Assembly: GCA_012727625.1 (NCBI GenBank)
Contig: JAAYGP010000290.1
Location: 1 to 6,459, forward strand
DNA from: Clostridiaceae bacterium
GTDB lineage: Bacteria > Bacillota > Clostridia > DSM-8532
Direction: 5' to 3'
DNA: 6,459 nt
Both the position numbers and the translations under genes were made by a program. The first letter of the stretch is position 1. The number at the start of each line of letters is the position of its first letter. This document shows, in pieces, positions 5,484-6,459 of this stretch. The notes below the pieces were generated by a model. It made no database searches. It was not told the origin of the DNA and saw only the letters and a list, made by a program, of their open reading frames with translations.

Positions 5484-6459
5484 TTAAAGTGGAATATTTC
5501 CATGCTTTTTGGCAGGTCTTGTTTCCCTTTTGCTGTTCAACATCTCAAGAGCGCTGGCAATACGAATCCTTGTTTCAGATGGTTCTATTACATCATCAAC
5601 ATAACCTCTTGACGCGGCAACATATGGGTTTGAAAACTTATCCCTGTATTCCCGGATTTTCTCCGTGCGGAAAGCAACCGGATCATCAGCCTTGGCAATA
5701 TCCTTTCTGAATATGATGTTTGCAGCGCCTTCCGGCCCCATCACCGCAATTTCAGCCGTAGGCCAGGCAAATACCACATCAGCGCCAAGATGCTTGCTGT
5801 TCATGGCAATATATGCCCCGCCATATGCTTTCCTGACAATAACATTAATTTTGGGAACCGTCGCTTCGGAAAAAGCAAACAAAAGCTTGGCTCCATGCCG
5901 TATAATGCCGTTGTGCTCCTGCATAACACCCGGCAAATATCCTGGAACATCGGTGAATGTAACAACAGGAATATTGAATGAATCACAGAAACGGACAAAA
6001 CGGGCAGCTTTGTCCGATGAATCAACATCCAGAACACCGGCATTCACTTTTGGCTGGTTTGCTATAATGCCCACGGTGCGACCGTTTATCCTGCCAAATC
6101 CGGTTATTATACTTTTTGCAAAGTTTTTTTGAACCTCAAGGAAATCTCCGTCATCAACCACAGTAGTAATTATTTTCAACATGTCGTATGGTTTATTTGG
6201 CTCATCCGGAATAATGCCATTTAATTCTGAAGCTATACGGTTTACATCGTCATAATTGTCATATAACTCACTATCCGACAGATTGTTATCGGGAAGAAAA
6301 CTTAAAAGTCTTTTTATTTCATTAAAGCATTCTTCTTCCGTGGGGCTTTGAAAATGCGCGACACCACTTATGGAATTGTGAGTTGAAGCGCCACCGAGTT
6401 CCTCGAATGTGACATCCTCGCCGGTGACCGCTTTAATAACCGACGGGCCGGTAATAAAC
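5484..6459 (-). CDS. Acyl-CoA carboxyltransferase, transcarboxylase 12S / MmdA / PccB type, 5' end missing
   Basis: Crotonase-fold subunit that moves a carboxyl group between an acyl-CoA (methylmalonyl/propionyl or malonyl/acetyl) and carrier-bound biotin. The frame is open to the window edge, so the internal Met at 6182 is not the start. 324 C-terminal residues are visible, beginning FITGPSVIKAVTGEDVTFEE, inside the first crotonase domain. From the family length (about 510-525) roughly 190-200 N-terminal residues lie outside. Visible family motifs are ELGGASTHNSISGVAHF, NKPYDM at the domain junction, GRTVGIIANQP, LDVDSSDKAARFVRFCDSF, DVPGYLPGVMQEHNGIIRHGA, RKAYGGAYIAM (oxyanion-hole glycines), WPTAEIAVMGPEGAANI and the C-terminus TRPAKKHGNIPL, very close to Propionibacterium 12S as I recall it. 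It is the first visible gene of the operon with the carrier and 5S-type genes; its promoter is outside the window. Exact acyl-CoA specificity cannot be read from the sequence. Confidence 0.95.
   Translation of the reverse strand, partial: FITGPSVIKAVTGEDVTFEELGGASTHNSISGVAHFQSPTEEECFNEIKRLLSFLPDNNLSDSELYDNYDDVNRIASELNGIIPDEPNKPYDMLKIITTVVDDGDFLEVQKNFAKSIITGFGRINGRTVGIIANQPKVNAGVLDVDSSDKAARFVRFCDSFNIPVVTFTDVPGYLPGVMQEHNGIIRHGAKLLFAFSEATVPKINVIVRKAYGGAYIAMNSKHLGADVVFAWPTAEIAVMGPEGAANIIFRKDIAKADDPVAFRTEKIREYRDKFSNPYVAASRGYVDDVIEPSETRIRIASALEMLNSKRETRPAKKHGNIPL

Noticed and set aside
5665..6132. Plus-strand open frame of 155 codons
   Set aside because: It is a shadow of the 12S-type gene on the other strand; its product shows no family motif and it has no ribosome binding site context.
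5484..6182. A complete 232-aa carboxyltransferase starting at ATG 6182
   Set aside because: The frame stays open to the window edge and the upstream residues carry conserved family motifs, so this Met is internal.
1..6459. CRISPR arrays, tRNA/rRNA genes, insertion sequences or phage genes
   Set aside because: No regular repeat-spacer pattern, cloverleaf, transposase motif or terminal inverted repeat was seen on either strand.

Overview
The window reads as chromosome of an anaerobic, AT-rich Clostridium-type Firmicute. The evidence is strong AGGAGG-type ribosome binding sites, AT-rich intergenic DNA, sigma-A-like promoters and protein sequences of clostridial type. From memory, the same gene trio in the same order occurs in Acetivibrio (Clostridium) thermocellus and relatives; I cannot confirm a species from sequence alone. 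All confident genes lie on the minus strand, so transcription runs from right to left.

Right part (about 3480-6459): a compact operon for a biotin-dependent transcarboxylase or decarboxylase. In transcription order it holds a 12S-type acyl-CoA carboxyltransferase (5' end beyond the window), a 1.3S-type biotin carrier protein, and a 5S-type pyruvate/oxaloacetate carboxyltransferase. A good intrinsic terminator follows at 3481-3507. Together they can move a carboxyl group between oxaloacetate/pyruvate and an acyl-CoA such as methylmalonyl/propionyl-CoA or malonyl/acetyl-CoA, through biotin on the carrier. No biotin carboxylase and no Na+-pump membrane subunit is visible here.

Middle (1851-3206): a complete glucose-6-phosphate isomerase gene (pgi) as a separate unit. 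Its upstream gap (3207-3580) holds the operon terminator, a small GC-rich cluster of inverted repeats and a possible promoter. It is a central glycolytic gene placed next to a C3/C4 carboxyl-transfer operon, but nothing in the sequence shows co-transcription.

Left part (411-1403): a soluble orphan-looking histidine kinase with complete HisKA and HATPase domains but no recognisable sensor domain or membrane segment. A good candidate promoter lies about 260 bases upstream, implying a long leader. The leftmost 410 bases hold no known gene. They contain a hairpin that may be a two-way terminator, short direct repeats and two small plus-strand open frames (35 and 41 codons) of uncertain reality. 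The second is glycine-rich, locally GC-rich and converges on the kinase gene; it is the least explained item in the window.
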